Shown piece by piece: positions 7,796 through 16,989 of a DNA stretch of 27,049 bases. This DNA is from an uncultured Aquincola sp. (GTDB lineage Bacteria > Pseudomonadota > Gammaproteobacteria > Burkholderiales > Burkholderiaceae), in assembly GCA_937883885.1 (NCBI GenBank), contig CAKZXL010000660.1, forward strand, positions 1 through 27,049. The letters run 5' to 3'. Under the pieces are notes generated by a model, which was not told the DNA's origin, did no database searches, and saw only the letters and a list, made by a program, of their open reading frames with translations. A program made the position numbers and the translations under genes. Numbering within the stretch: the first letter of the stretch is position 1; the number at the start of each line of letters is the position of its first letter.

Positions 7796-10700
7796 TTACC
7801 CCAGGCGCAGGTCGAGCGTGAATGGGAATTCCCGGCTCGGCTGCGCCGGCACCACCTTCATCGCGCCCGGTGTGTGGCCGGCGGCGAAGAAACGCGCCAG
7901 CCGGCGGCTTTCGGCCTCGTACGCATTGATCGGGAAGGTGTCGTAGTTGCGGCCGCCCGGATGCGCCACGTGGTAGCGGCAGCCGCCGATGGAGCGGCCC
8001 AGCCAGTTGTCCACGATGTCGAAGGTGAGCGGTGCATGCACGCCGATGGTGGGGTGCAGCGCCGAAGGCGGCTGCCACGCGCGGTAGCGCACGCCGCAGA
8101 CGAACTCGCCGATGCGGCCGGTGGGCTGCAGCGGCACCGCCTGGCCGTTGGCGGTGATGACGTGGCGGTTGTCGTTGAGGCCGGTGACCTTGACTTCCAG
8201 CCGCTCCAGCGACGAATCGACGTAGCGCACCGTGCCGCCGATGGCGCCCTCTTCGCCCATCACGTGCCAGGGCTCCAGCGCGTTGCGCAGCGTCAGCTCG
8301 ATGCCTTGCGTGGCCACATGGCCCACCAGCGGGAAGCGGAACTCCAGGTGCGGCGCGAACCACTGCGCATCGAAGGCGAAACCCGCGTGGTTGAGTTCGG
8401 CGATCACGTCGTCGAAGTCCATCTTCACGAAGGTGGGCAGCAGGAAGCGGTCGTGCAGGCCGGTGCCCCAGCGCGTGAGCCGCGTGGTGCCGTTGCCCTT
8501 GTAGGGCTGCTTCCAGAACCACGACACCAACGCGCGCAGCAGCAGCTGCTGCACCAGGCTCATGCGGGCATGCGGCGGCATCTCGAAGGCGCGCAGCTCC
8601 AGCAGGCCCAGCCGGCCGGTGGGGCCGTCGGGCGAGTAGAGCTTGTCGATGCAGAACTCCGACCGGTGGGTGTTGCCCGTGACGTCGATCAGCACGTTGC
8701 GCAGCATGCGGTCGATCAGCCACGGCGGGCACTGGCCATACAGGCCGATCTGCCGCTCGATCTCCTTCATCGCGATCTCGGCCTCGTAGACCTGGTCGTC
8801 ACGCGCTTCGTCGATGCGCGGCGACTGGCTGGTGGGGCCGATGAACAGGCCCGAGAACAGGTAGCTCAGGCTGGGGTGGTTGTGCCAGAAGGTCAGCAGG
8901 CTGGGCAGCAGGTCGGGCCGGCGCAGGAAGGGGCTGTCGCCCGGCGTGGCGCCGCCCAGCACGAAGTGGTTGCCACCGCCGGTGCCGGTGTGGCGGCCGT
9001 CGACCATGAACTTCTCGGTGGACAGGCGCGATTCGTGCGCCGCCTGGTACAGGAACTCGGTGTGGTCCACCAGTTCGTCCCAGTTCTTGGCCGGGTGGAT
9101 GTTGACCTCGATCACGCCCGGGTCGGGCGTGACCTGCAGCATCTTCAGGCGCGGGTCGCGCGGCGGCGGGTAGCCTTCCAGCACGATCTTCACGCCCAGC
9201 TCGGTGGCGGTGGCCTCCACGGCCACCAGCAGCTCCAGGTAGTCTTCCAGCGCGGCCAGCGGCGGCATGAAGACGTAGAGCACACCGCTCTTTTGCTTGG
9301 CCAGGGCCTCGGCCTTGGGGCCGTTGGCACGCATCGGGTCGCGCACTTCCACGCACAGGCCGGTGCGGGTGATCCAGCCGGCCGACTCGAAGCGCTGCGG
9401 GAAGCGGGCATCGGCCGCGGCCGGGGCCTGCAGGCCCGCGGTGCTGCCGTCGCCCAGGCCACCAACGGCCTGGCCCGGGGCGGCCACGCCACCGGCGCCC
9501 TGCGCCCACGGCGAGCCGCCGGGCAGGAAGCCCTGCACCACCGGCGACATGCCGCCGATGGCGGTGACGCCGCCCGGCGTGCCGAAGGCCACCGCACCGG
9601 CTGTGCCGGTGGCGGCCGTGCCCACCGGGTACTGCGCCCGCAGCGCGGCGGCGCTGGGCAGGGCCGGCTTGGGCGAGAACGGGTCCTGCTCGATCAGGTA
9701 CGGGTAGTCGCCTTCCTTCACCCAGGGCAGCGAATCCAGCGGCAGTCGGTAGCCCATCGGCGAATCGCCGGGCACCAGGTACATGCGCTCGTCGCGGAAG
9801 AACCAGGGGCCGGTGACCCAGCGCGGACCGCCGACGGCCGGCGCTTCGTTCGGCTTGAGCGGCAGCAGGTAGCCCACCACGCTTTCCAGGCCCTGGTCGA
9901 ACACGCGGCGCAGGCGGGCGCGCTCCAGCTCGTCGCCCAGGCGCGAGTCGAACGGGTCGACGTTGACCGGCAGGCGCCGCTCACGCCACAGGTAGTACCA
10001 GGTGTCTTCATAGCCCGGCTGCACCCACTTGTCTTCCACGCCCAGCTTGCGCGTGAGCGTGTGGATGAAGGCCTTGGCATCGTCGCTGGTGTAGTGGTGC
10101 TGCTCGCGCTCGTCGGCGAACAGCGAAGGGTCTTGCCAGCAGGGCTCGCCATCGGCGCGCCAGCAGATCGACAGCGCCCAGCGCGGCAGCTGCTCGCCCG
10201 GGTACCACTTGCCCTGGCCGAAGTGCAGGAAGCCACCGGCGCCGTAGCGGTCGCGTAGCTTGTGGGTCAGGCCCTGGGCCAGGCCACGCTTGGTGGGGCC
10301 CAGCGCGTCGGTGTTCCATTCGGCGCCGTCGCGGTCGTCGACGCTGACGAAGGTGGGCTCACCGCCCATGGTCAGGCGCACGTCGTCCTGCACCAGCTGG
10401 CTGTCCACCTGGTGGCCCAGCGCCAGCACCTGCTGCCACTGGTCGTCGGTGTAGGGCATGGTCACGCGCGGCGACTCGTAGATGCGCGTGATATGCATGT
10501 GGTGCTCGAAGGTCACCTCGCACTCGTCCACCGCGCCTTCCACCGGGGCGGCGCTGGAAGGCTCAGGGGTGCAGGCCACGGGAATGTGACCCTCGCCGGC
10601 CAGCAGGCCGGAGGTGGGGTCCAGGCCGATCCAGCCGGCGCCGGGCAGGAACACTTCGCACCAGGCATGCAGGTCGGTGAAGTCGACTTCGGTGCCGCTG

Positions 10701-11353
10701 GGGCCGTCGAGCGACTTGACGTCGGGCTTGAGCTGGATGAGGTAGCCCGAGACGAAGCGCGCGGCCAGGCCCATGTGGCGCAGCACCTGCACCAGCAGCC
10801 AGCCGGTGTCGCGGCAGGAGCCGCTGCCCAGCGTCAGCGTTTCTTCGGGCGTTTGCACGCCGGGCTCCAGGCGCACCAGGTAGCGGATGTCGTTCTGCAG
10901 CCGCTGGTTGATGCCCACCAGGAAGTCGATGGTGCGCTGCTCGGTGCGCGGGATGCTGTCGACCAGGGCCTTGAAGCGCGGCGACAGCTCGCACTTGGAC
11001 AGGTAGGGCGCCAGGTCGTGCTCGGTGCCGGGGGCGTACTTGAACGGGAAGTTCTCGGCCTCGGGTTCAAGGAAAAAGTCGAACGGGTTGTAGACCGCCA
11101 TCTCGGCGACCAGGTCGACCGTGATGGTGAATTCGGTGGTTTTCTCGGGGAAGACCAGGCGGGCCAGGTAGTTGGCGAAGGGGTCCTGCTGCCAGTTGTT
11201 GAAGTGCTGCACCGGCTCCACGCGCAGCGAGTAGCTCAGGATGGGGGTGCGGCAGTGCGGCGCGGGCCGCAGGCGGACGACTTGGGGAGACAGGCTGACG
11301 CGACGGTCGTAGCGGTAGCGCGTGACGTGGTTGAGGGCGACGTGAATGGCCAC
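7796..11353 (-). CDS. Large transglutaminase-like / DUF2126 protein
   Basis: 1185 residues. An N-terminal beta domain (ALNHVTRYRYDRRV) leads into a transglutaminase core with Cys180 (GSGSCRDTGW), His229 (DLHAWCEVF) and Asp245 (GLDPTSG). From about residue 290 to the end it is the long DUF2126 region with unknown role. A low-complexity Ala/Gly/Pro stretch at about 560-650 splits DUF2126 and looks like a flexible insert. No signal peptide. I chose GTG 11353 (VAIHVALNHV) because AAGGAA lies about 8 bases upstream and the family starts right at this strand; the frame continues to 11428 but that part overlaps the end of comEC. It is the first gene of the five-gene block, 47 bases after comEC on the same strand. 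Confidence 0.92.
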   Translation of the reverse strand: MAIHVALNHVTRYRYDRRVSLSPQVVRLRPAPHCRTPILSYSLRVEPVQHFNNWQQDPFANYLARLVFPEKTTEFTITVDLVAEMAVYNPFDFFLEPEAENFPFKYAPGTEHDLAPYLSKCELSPRFKALVDSIPRTEQRTIDFLVGINQRLQNDIRYLVRLEPGVQTPEETLTLGSGSCRDTGWLLVQVLRHMGLAARFVSGYLIQLKPDVKSLDGPSGTEVDFTDLHAWCEVFLPGAGWIGLDPTSGLLAGEGHIPVACTPEPSSAAPVEGAVDECEVTFEHHMHITRIYESPRVTMPYTDDQWQQVLALGHQVDSQLVQDDVRLTMGGEPTFVSVDDRDGAEWNTDALGPTKRGLAQGLTHKLRDRYGAGGFLHFGQGKWYPGEQLPRWALSICWRADGEPCWQDPSLFADEREQHHYTSDDAKAFIHTLTRKLGVEDKWVQPGYEDTWYYLWRERRLPVNVDPFDSRLGDELERARLRRVFDQGLESVVGYLLPLKPNEAPAVGGPRWVTGPWFFRDERMYLVPGDSPMGYRLPLDSLPWVKEGDYPYLIEQDPFSPKPALPSAAALRAQYPVGTAATGTAGAVAFGTPGGVTAIGGMSPVVQGFLPGGSPWAQGAGGVAAPGQAVGGLGDGSTAGLQAPAAADARFPQRFESAGWITRTGLCVEVRDPMRANGPKAEALAKQKSGVLYVFMPPLAALEDYLELLVAVEATATELGVKIVLEGYPPPRDPRLKMLQVTPDPGVIEVNIHPAKNWDELVDHTEFLYQAAHESRLSTEKFMVDGRHTGTGGGNHFVLGGATPGDSPFLRRPDLLPSLLTFWHNHPSLSYLFSGLFIGPTSQSPRIDEARDDQVYEAEIAMKEIERQIGLYGQCPPWLIDRMLRNVLIDVTGNTHRSEFCIDKLYSPDGPTGRLGLLELRAFEMPPHARMSLVQQLLLRALVSWFWKQPYKGNGTTRLTRWGTGLHDRFLLPTFVKMDFDDVIAELNHAGFAFDAQWFAPHLEFRFPLVGHVATQGIELTLRNALEPWHVMGEEGAIGGTVRYVDSSLERLEVKVTGLNDNRHVITANGQAVPLQPTGRIGEFVCGVRYRAWQPPSALHPTIGVHAPLTFDIVDNWLGRSIGGCRYHVAHPGGRNYDTFPINAYEAESRRLARFFAAGHTPGAMKVVPAQPSREFPFTLDLRLG

Positions 11354-11400
11354 GAACAGTTCCTTTTTTCGACTTCGGGTGCGATGCAACTTCCACGCCA

Positions 11401-13935
11401 TCAAGGCGATGGCGGAAACCGACGCCAAAACTGCGGCGACGACTGACGTTCGCAGGACATGGCGCCGTCACGCCAGGTCCAGGCGCCGCAAGTATCGCTG
11501 CGCACCAGCGCAATGCCGGCATCGGTGTAGCGCGCCAGCACCGCCGGATGCGGATGACCGAAGCGGTTGAGGTAGCCCGCCTGCACCACCGCCACCTGCG
11601 GCGCCACCGCCTGCAGCCAGGCCGGCGTGGACGAAGTGCGGCTGCCGTGGTGCGGCACCACCAGCACCTGGCTGCGCAGGCGCGGGCCCAGCCGGGCCAC
11701 CAGCTGGGCTTCCTGGGCGGCCTCGATGTCGCCAGTCAGCAGCAGGCTGCGGCCGGCGGCGTCCACCACCTGCAGCACGCAGCTGCGCGCATTGGACTTG
11801 AGCGCCAGCCCGTACGACTCTGCGCTGGGATGCAGCACCTCGAACTGCACGCCGTCCCAGGTCCAATGCTGGCCGGCGGTGCAGCGCTGCTGCGGCTGCG
11901 GGCCGGCCAGCAGCGGATGGCCGTCTTCCAGCGAGCTGAGCAGCGCCGCCACCGGCAGCCCGGCCATCAGCGAGGCGGCGCCGCCCACGTGGTCGCTGTC
12001 GCGGTGGCTCAGCACCAGCAGGTCGATGCGCCGCTCGCCCCGGGCCTGCAGCAGCGGCAGCAGCACACGGGCACCGGCGTCGTTGTCAGACTGCGCCGGG
12101 CCGGTGCCGTAGCTGGGCCCGGTGTCGAACACCAGCAGGTGCCTGCGCGTGCGCACCAGCACCGCGGTGCCCTGACCGATGTCGGCGGCCACCACTTCCA
12201 GGCCGCCTTCGGCCGGGCGCTGCTGCGGCGGCCACAGCAGCGGCAGCACCAGCGGCAGGCCCAGCACGCGCAGCCGCCAGGGCAGGCGCATCACCAGCAG
12301 CAGGCCGCCGGCCAGGCCGGCTGCCTGCGCCCAGGCGGGCGCCGCCGCCACGGTGAACACCGCGCCCGGCCAGCCCTGCAGCGCCTGCAGCAGCCACGCC
12401 AGCCCCTGCATGGCCGCGGCCGCCAACAGCCACAGCGGCGGCAGCAGCAACCCGGCCAAGGCCAGCGGCGTGACCACCAGCGTGACCCACGGAATGGCCA
12501 GCAGGTTGGCCACGAAGCCCACCAGCGAGATCTGCTGGAAGATGACCAGCGTGAGCGGCGCCAGCCCCAGCGTGGCCAGTGCCTGCGCACGCAGCAGGCC
12601 GCTGGACGCCTGGCAGGCCTGGCGCCACAGCCCGACCGCTGCCGCACGCACGCGCGGCCAGGCGCCCTGCGGCGGGTCGGCGGGCAGCGGCATCAGGTCC
12701 GGCCCGCCATCGGCGGCCGCTTCTTCGGGCCGCTGCGGCAGGGCCGCGCTGCCCGAGGCCATCAACAGCCCCACGGCCACGAAAGACAGCCAGAAGCCCG
12801 GCTGCAGCAGCGCCCAGGGGTCGAGCGCGGTGACCACCGCGGCCGCGGCCAGCAGCACCAGCGGCGCCGGCCAGCGCAGGCCGGCCTGGGCCAGCGCAGC
12901 CGCGGTGGCCAGCATCCACACCGTGCGCTGGGCCGGCACGCCCCAGCCGGCGAACGCGGCATAGGCGGCGGCCACCGCCACCCCGCCGCAGCGCGCCGCC
13001 AAGGGTGCGGCGCACAGCGCCACGGCACGCGCGCTGCGGCGCCACAGCCGGCCGATGACCACCGCCGCCAGCCAGGCCAGCATGGTGACGTGCAGGCCGC
13101 TGATGCTCATCAGGTGCGCCACGCCGGTGTCGCGGAACAGCCGCCAGTCGCCGGCATCGATGGCGGCCTGGTCGCCCAGCGCCAGCGCGGCCAGCACGCC
13201 GGCGATGCGGGCATCGGGCACCTCCTGCAGCAGCGCATCGCGGGCCTGCTGGCGCCAGGCATCCAGCGACGCTGCCGGTGCGGGCGCCAGCCGCTGCGGC
13301 GCCGCGGCGCTGGCGCCGCGCACGCTGCCGGTGGCGCGGATGCCTTGTTCGAACAGCCACAGCTCGCGGTCGAAACCATGCGGATTGATCACGCCATGCG
13401 GCTGGCGCAGCCGCACCGGCAGGCGCCAGCGCTCCCCCGCGCGCAACTGGGCGGCGGCCACCGGCATCGGCGGGCCGGCATCGTCGATCTCGTCGCGGCC
13501 GGCATACCAGCCCAGCAGCACGCGCCGAGGCACCGGCACCGGCTGGCCGGCCTGCCAGGCGGCCTGCACCTCGAACAGGAAGCGCAGGCCGCCCGGCACC
13601 TGGCGCGGCAGGTCGGCCACCGTGCCTTCGATCAGCAGATCCTGGTTCTCCAGCGCGGGTGGCAGGGCTTCGGCCAGCACAAGGCCGGCACGCGCGGTGG
13701 ACAGGCCCAGCCCCAGGCTGCACAGGCCGGCCATGGCCAGCGGCCACCACCAGCGCGCAGGACGGCCCTGCCACGCCCACCCGCCGCTCGACAGCCCTGC
13801 CAGGCAGCCGGCTGCGATGCAGGCCACGGACCAGGACAAGGGCCACACGGCAGGCTGCAGGCAGGCCAGCACCACGCCGCCGAGCCATGCGACTACCAGC
13901 CCGGCGAGCTGCAGGCCCGCCGTGTGTCCTCCCAT
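11401..13935 (-). CDS. comEC: DNA internalization competence protein ComEC/Rec2
   Basis: 844 residues. ComEC forms the inner-membrane channel that takes up single-stranded DNA during natural transformation. The order is the usual one: an N-terminal group of hydrophobic helices with a short soluble domain, the competence domain with many membrane segments (residues about 220-560, including the MSISGLHVTMLAWL signature), and a C-terminal metallo-beta-lactamase-like domain starting near VVAADIGQGTAVLVRT with the metal motif SHRDSDHVGG at about residue 643. Length is typical. ATG 13935 was chosen because the extension further upstream runs through the control region shared with ridA. No strong ribosome site is seen. 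Other competence genes are not in the window, so transformability cannot be judged. Confidence 0.93.
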   Translation of the reverse strand: MGGHTAGLQLAGLVVAWLGGVVLACLQPAVWPLSWSVACIAAGCLAGLSSGGWAWQGRPARWWWPLAMAGLCSLGLGLSTARAGLVLAEALPPALENQDLLIEGTVADLPRQVPGGLRFLFEVQAAWQAGQPVPVPRRVLLGWYAGRDEIDDAGPPMPVAAAQLRAGERWRLPVRLRQPHGVINPHGFDRELWLFEQGIRATGSVRGASAAAPQRLAPAPAASLDAWRQQARDALLQEVPDARIAGVLAALALGDQAAIDAGDWRLFRDTGVAHLMSISGLHVTMLAWLAAVVIGRLWRRSARAVALCAAPLAARCGGVAVAAAYAAFAGWGVPAQRTVWMLATAAALAQAGLRWPAPLVLLAAAAVVTALDPWALLQPGFWLSFVAVGLLMASGSAALPQRPEEAAADGGPDLMPLPADPPQGAWPRVRAAAVGLWRQACQASSGLLRAQALATLGLAPLTLVIFQQISLVGFVANLLAIPWVTLVVTPLALAGLLLPPLWLLAAAAMQGLAWLLQALQGWPGAVFTVAAAPAWAQAAGLAGGLLLVMRLPWRLRVLGLPLVLPLLWPPQQRPAEGGLEVVAADIGQGTAVLVRTRRHLLVFDTGPSYGTGPAQSDNDAGARVLLPLLQARGERRIDLLVLSHRDSDHVGGAASLMAGLPVAALLSSLEDGHPLLAGPQPQQRCTAGQHWTWDGVQFEVLHPSAESYGLALKSNARSCVLQVVDAAGRSLLLTGDIEAAQEAQLVARLGPRLRSQVLVVPHHGSRTSSTPAWLQAVAPQVAVVQAGYLNRFGHPHPAVLARYTDAGIALVRSDTCGAWTWRDGAMSCERQSSPQFWRRFPPSP

Positions 13936-13955
13936 GCGGGCAGTGTGGCATGAGG

Positions 13956-13969
13956 CCCCCTTTCGGGGG
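13956..13969. promoter_or_regulatory. Short hairpin in the comEC/ridA divergent gap
   Basis: CCCCC-TTTC-GGGGG forms a 5-bp perfect stem in the 87-base gap between the divergent comEC and ridA starts. A weak -10-like TACGAT follows at 13972-13977 for ridA, but no convincing -35 box is seen. It may lie in the comEC leader RNA. In GC-rich DNA such a stem can arise by chance. Confidence 0.25.
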
Positions 13970-14022
13970 TGTACGATCCCGCGCTCTTTCTTCCCTACGT
14001 CGTCCCGAAGGATCACGCCACC

Positions 14023-14493
14023 ATGTCTTCCCCGATCGCCGAACGCCTGCAGTCCCTGGGCATCACGCTGCCCGCCGTTGCCACGCCGGCCGCGGCCTAC
14101 GTGCCTTTAGTGCAGACGGGCAACCTGGTGTTCCTGTCGGGCCACATCGCCAGGAAGGACGGCAAGCCCTGGGTCGGCAAGCTGGGCGCCACCATGACCA
14201 CCGATGAAGGCAAGGCCGCTGCGCGCGCCATCGCCATCGACCTGATGGGCACGCTGAGCGCCGCGGTGGGCGGCGACCTGGGCCGCATCAAGCGCATCGT
14301 CAAGCTGATGAGCCTGGTCAACAGCACGCTGGAATTCACCGAGGCGCACCTGGTGACCAACGGCGCTTCCGAGCTGCTGGGCGAGGTGTTCGGCACCGAG
14401 GTGGGCGCCCATGCGCGCAGCGCGTTCTCGGTGGCGCAGATCCCGATGGGTGCCTGCGTCGAGATCGAGCTGATCGCCGAAGTCGCAGCGTGA
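14023..14493 (+). CDS. RidA-family (YjgF/YER057c/UK114) protein
   Basis: 156 residues. RidA proteins hydrolyse reactive enamine/imine intermediates made by PLP enzymes; some relatives have other substrates. The key arginine sits in the block AHARSAFSVAQIP and is followed by the conserved VEIELIAEV ending. The central part (NLVFLSGHIARKDGKPWVGKLG) fits the longer RidA subgroup of about 150 residues rather than the 128-residue RidA of E. coli, so the exact substrate is open. ATG 14023 has a GAAGGA ribosome site about 9 bases upstream. The stop overlaps the GTG start of dsbB by 3 bases, so the two genes are translated together; a functional link is not obvious. Confidence 0.9.
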   Translation: MSSPIAERLQSLGITLPAVATPAAAYVPLVQTGNLVFLSGHIARKDGKPWVGKLGATMTTDEGKAAARAIAIDLMGTLSAAVGGDLGRIKRIVKLMSLVNSTLEFTEAHLVTNGASELLGEVFGTEVGAHARSAFSVAQIPMGACVEIELIAEVAA

Positions 14494-14978
14494 GGCCGGT
14501 GGCTTCACCCGCCCGGCGCAGCAATGCGTGGCTGGGCATGATCGCGCTGGTGTCGCTGGCCGCGGTGGCCGCGGCGCTGGTGTCGCAGCATGTGTTCGAC
14601 ATGCAGCCCTGCCCCTGGTGCGTGCTGCAGCGGGTGATCTTCGTGGCCATCGCCATCGCCTGCGTCATCGGCCTGGTCATCCGCAACGGCCTGGGCCGCG
14701 GGCTGTCGGCGCTGCTGGTGCTGCTGCTGTCCCTGGGCGGCGCGGCGGCGGCGCTGTGGCAGCACTTCGTGGCCGCGGCCACGGCCTCGTGCAACCTCAC
14801 GCTGGCCGACCGCATCGTCAGCGGCCTGCAGCTGGACAGCCTGGCGCCCGAGGTGTTCCAGGCGCGTGCCTCGTGTGCCGACGCCGCGGTGAAGGTGCTG
14901 GGCGTGCCCTACGAGTTCTTCAGCCTGGCGCTGTTCGTGGTGTTTGCGCTGGCCGCCGTGCGGCTGCTGCGGCGCTGA
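14490..14978 (+). CDS. dsbB: Disulfide bond formation protein B
   Basis: 162 residues, inner membrane. DsbB re-oxidizes DsbA in the periplasm and passes electrons to quinone. Four hydrophobic helices are visible. The first periplasmic cysteine pair is C41/C44 in QPCPWCVLQR and the second pair is C101 (TASCNL) and C129 (RASCAD), all in the expected places; the arginine after the first pair, needed for quinone interaction, is kept (R48). The GTG start at 14490 overlaps the ridA stop (GTGA), which fits translational coupling. The gene converges on the M48 protease gene with only 4 bases between the stops. Confidence 0.93.
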   Translation: MRPVASPARRSNAWLGMIALVSLAAVAAALVSQHVFDMQPCPWCVLQRVIFVAIAIACVIGLVIRNGLGRGLSALLVLLLSLGGAAAALWQHFVAAATASCNLTLADRIVSGLQLDSLAPEVFQARASCADAAVKVLGVPYEFFSLALFVVFALAAVRLLRR

Positions 14979-14982
14979 GACT

Positions 14983-15669
14983 TCAAGGCGCCGACAGCCG
15001 CAGCGCGGCGATGCGCTTGCGGGTGCCGGGGTGGGTGGCCGAGTCCACCTGCACGCCGTAGCGGGTGAAGGTGGCCACCGCCGCCTCCATGCCATGGCCC
15101 AGCCGGCCGATGAGCTGCAGCGCATAGCCGTCGGCGCTCAATTCCTGCTCATGCGACAGGGCCGTCATCTCGCGGCCCAGCAGCGCCGCCACTGCGTCGG
15201 TGCGCGACTGCAGCACCTCGGCCGGGATGTGCCGCTGGTACACGCTGCCCACCGCCGCCCAGTCGGCATGCACCACATGGCCCAGCTCGTGCGCCAGCAC
15301 GAAGAGCCGCTCGCCTTCCGGCCGTGCGGCCACGTCGGCGTTGACGACGATGATGCGGCCGTGAAAGGTCTCGGCCACCACCGGCCCCTGCACCACCAGC
15401 AGGCTCACCGGGCGCGCGCCCAGGCCATCGGCCACGGACAAGACCTGCTGGAAGCTGGCCTGCAGCACCCGTGCGCGGGCGTCTGACGGGTCCACCGGCG
15501 CCAGCTGCGCCAGCCGCAGCGACTGCGAACGGTTGAGCACGTCCAGGATGCCCTCGCCCGCCACCGCCGGCCGGCCGGCCACGAGCAGGCTGCCGGCGAT
15601 GCACAGGGCGGCCAGCACGGATCGGGAAAGAACGGGATGCGACGGGCGGCGAGAAAGGCAGGACGGCAT
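14983..15669 (-). CDS. Exported M48-family metalloprotease
   Basis: 228 residues. The zinc site is H127-E128-x-x-H131 in LAHELGHVVHADW, with the third ligand E176 in ELSAD, the ExxAD pattern of the M48 family. A signal peptide with a hydrophobic core (SVLAALCIAGSLLVAG) and likely cleavage after AVA (about residue 37) points to the periplasm. It lacks the membrane helices of HtpX and the repeats of BepA, so it is a minimal soluble M48 protein, possibly involved in envelope quality control (inference). ATG 15669 has GGAG 6 bases upstream; a TTG at 15693 is open but less likely. Confidence 0.85.
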   Translation of the reverse strand: MPSCLSRRPSHPVLSRSVLAALCIAGSLLVAGRPAVAGEGILDVLNRSQSLRLAQLAPVDPSDARARVLQASFQQVLSVADGLGARPVSLLVVQGPVVAETFHGRIIVVNADVAARPEGERLFVLAHELGHVVHADWAAVGSVYQRHIPAEVLQSRTDAVAALLGREMTALSHEQELSADGYALQLIGRLGHGMEAAVATFTRYGVQVDSATHPGTRKRIAALRLSAP

Positions 15670-15750
15670 GGGCGACTCCGGTGCACCAGCCAACGCAGCC
15701 GGCGCAGGCCGGCGTGCAACATGCGTACCCAGGATTTAGGGTTTACCCCC

Positions 15751-15770
15751 AAAAGCGCCGCCGACGGCGC
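15751..15770 (-). terminator. Rho-independent-like terminator after the MFS gene
   Basis: Read on the - strand, GCGCCG-TCGG-CGGCGC (15770-15755) is a perfect 6-bp GC stem followed by TTTT and then GGGGG. It lies 8 bases past the MFS stop codon. The T run is short, so strength is uncertain. Confidence 0.5.
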
Positions 15771-15777
15771 CACCGGC

Positions 15778-16965
15778 TCAGCTGGGCAACCGGCGCGCGC
15801 CCCAGGCCATCAGCAGCGCGGCGGCCACCAGCACCGTCAGGCCGCCGGTGAGCGAGGTGGCATGGGCCACGCCGCCGATCAGCGGCGGCCCGGCCACGAA
15901 GCCCAGGTAGCCCAGTGAAGACACCGCCGCGATGCCTGCCGCCGGCGCCACGCCGGGCGCCCGGCTGGCCGCCATGAAGAGGATGGGCACCACATTGGCC
16001 AGCCCGGCCCCCACCAGCGCCAGCGCCGGCACCGCCACCCAGGCGCTGTGCGCCAGCAGCGCGGTGCTCATCGCCGCCGCCGCCAGCAGGCCGCTGCCGG
16101 CCAGCAGCCGCGGTGCGGGAATGTGCGTGCGCAACCAGTCACCGGCGAAGCGGGTCAGCGCCATCGCGCCGGCAAAGGCGGCGTAGCCGGCCGCGCCCAC
16201 CGACTGGTCCTGCTGCAGGTCCTGCACGATCCACAGCACGCTCCAGTCGTAGATGGCGCCCTCGGCCACCAGGCCGGCGGCGCCCAGCAGGCCCAGCAGC
16301 ACCAGCAGGCCGGTCCAGCGGCGGCGCGGGCCGTCGCCGGCCTCCTGCTCCACCACCGGGTGTTCGGGCAGCATGCGGGCAGAGACCCACAGCATCAGCA
16401 GCAGCGCGGCGGCGCAGGCGCCCGTCAGCTGCCACAGCGCCGGCACCTGCGCACGCAGCAGCAGGCCGCCGACACCGGCGCCGGTCATCGCGCCCAGGCT
16501 CCACATGCCGTGAAAGCCGCTCATCACCTTCAGGCCGCTGCGCGTTTCCAGCAGCGAGCCTTCGGCGTTGATGGCCACGTCGAACAGCGCGGTGGAAGCG
16601 CCGAACACGCCCAGCAGCAGCACCAGCGGCAGCATGGCCAGCGGCGCGCCGGTGCCGCTGGAAGGCAGCAGCACCGAAGCCAGCGACACGCACAGCGTGA
16701 TGCCGGCCACCTGCGTCACCCGCCGCGGACCCAGCCATTCCACGATGAGGCCGGCGCGCAGCAGGCACAGCACCGCGCCCAGCGCCGCGGCCAGCAGCGC
16801 GATGGAGAGCTGCCCTTCCGACAGGCCGTAGTGCGCCTTGGCGCTGGGCACATGCGTGCCCCAGCTGCCGGTGATGAAGCCGAAGGCATAGAACTGGACG
16901 CGGGTGGCAAAGCGTGCGCGCCGCAGTTGGCGGTCGGTGGGATCAGCGGCGGGCGAGGACGGCAT
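15778..16965 (-). CDS. MFS transporter, YbjJ/FucP-like
   Basis: 395 residues with about 12 hydrophobic segments. The N-terminal block FYAFGFITGSWGTHVPSAKAHYGLSEGQLS is characteristic of the YbjJ-like branch of the major facilitator superfamily, whose substrates are largely unknown (sugars are the usual guess). The central loop after helix 6 carries a charged stretch (EQEAGDGPRRR). It is divergent from a DeoR-family regulator, a common arrangement for sugar or nucleoside uptake genes, so the regulator probably controls it. I chose ATG 16965; ATG 16989 is in frame, but a good -10 box for this gene (CATAAT, 17002-16997) would put the RNA start almost on it, which favours 16965. Confidence 0.85.
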   Translation of the reverse strand: MPSSPAADPTDRQLRRARFATRVQFYAFGFITGSWGTHVPSAKAHYGLSEGQLSIALLAAALGAVLCLLRAGLIVEWLGPRRVTQVAGITLCVSLASVLLPSSGTGAPLAMLPLVLLLGVFGASTALFDVAINAEGSLLETRSGLKVMSGFHGMWSLGAMTGAGVGGLLLRAQVPALWQLTGACAAALLLMLWVSARMLPEHPVVEQEAGDGPRRRWTGLLVLLGLLGAAGLVAEGAIYDWSVLWIVQDLQQDQSVGAAGYAAFAGAMALTRFAGDWLRTHIPAPRLLAGSGLLAAAAMSTALLAHSAWVAVPALALVGAGLANVVPILFMAASRAPGVAPAAGIAAVSSLGYLGFVAGPPLIGGVAHATSLTGGLTVLVAAALLMAWGARRLPS

Positions 16966-16989
16966 GGTGCGGCTGCATCGTTCAGGCAT

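Noticed and set aside
5135..10258. A 1,707-codon open frame on the + strand
   Set aside because: It runs antisense to the transglutaminase and ATP-grasp genes. Its product is rich in Arg, Gln, His and Ala without any domain, as expected when highly GC-biased codons are read from the other strand.
11548..13953. An 801-codon open frame on the + strand
   Set aside because: It is antisense to comEC and composed of Gln/Arg/His/Gly-rich sequence typical of a shadow frame.
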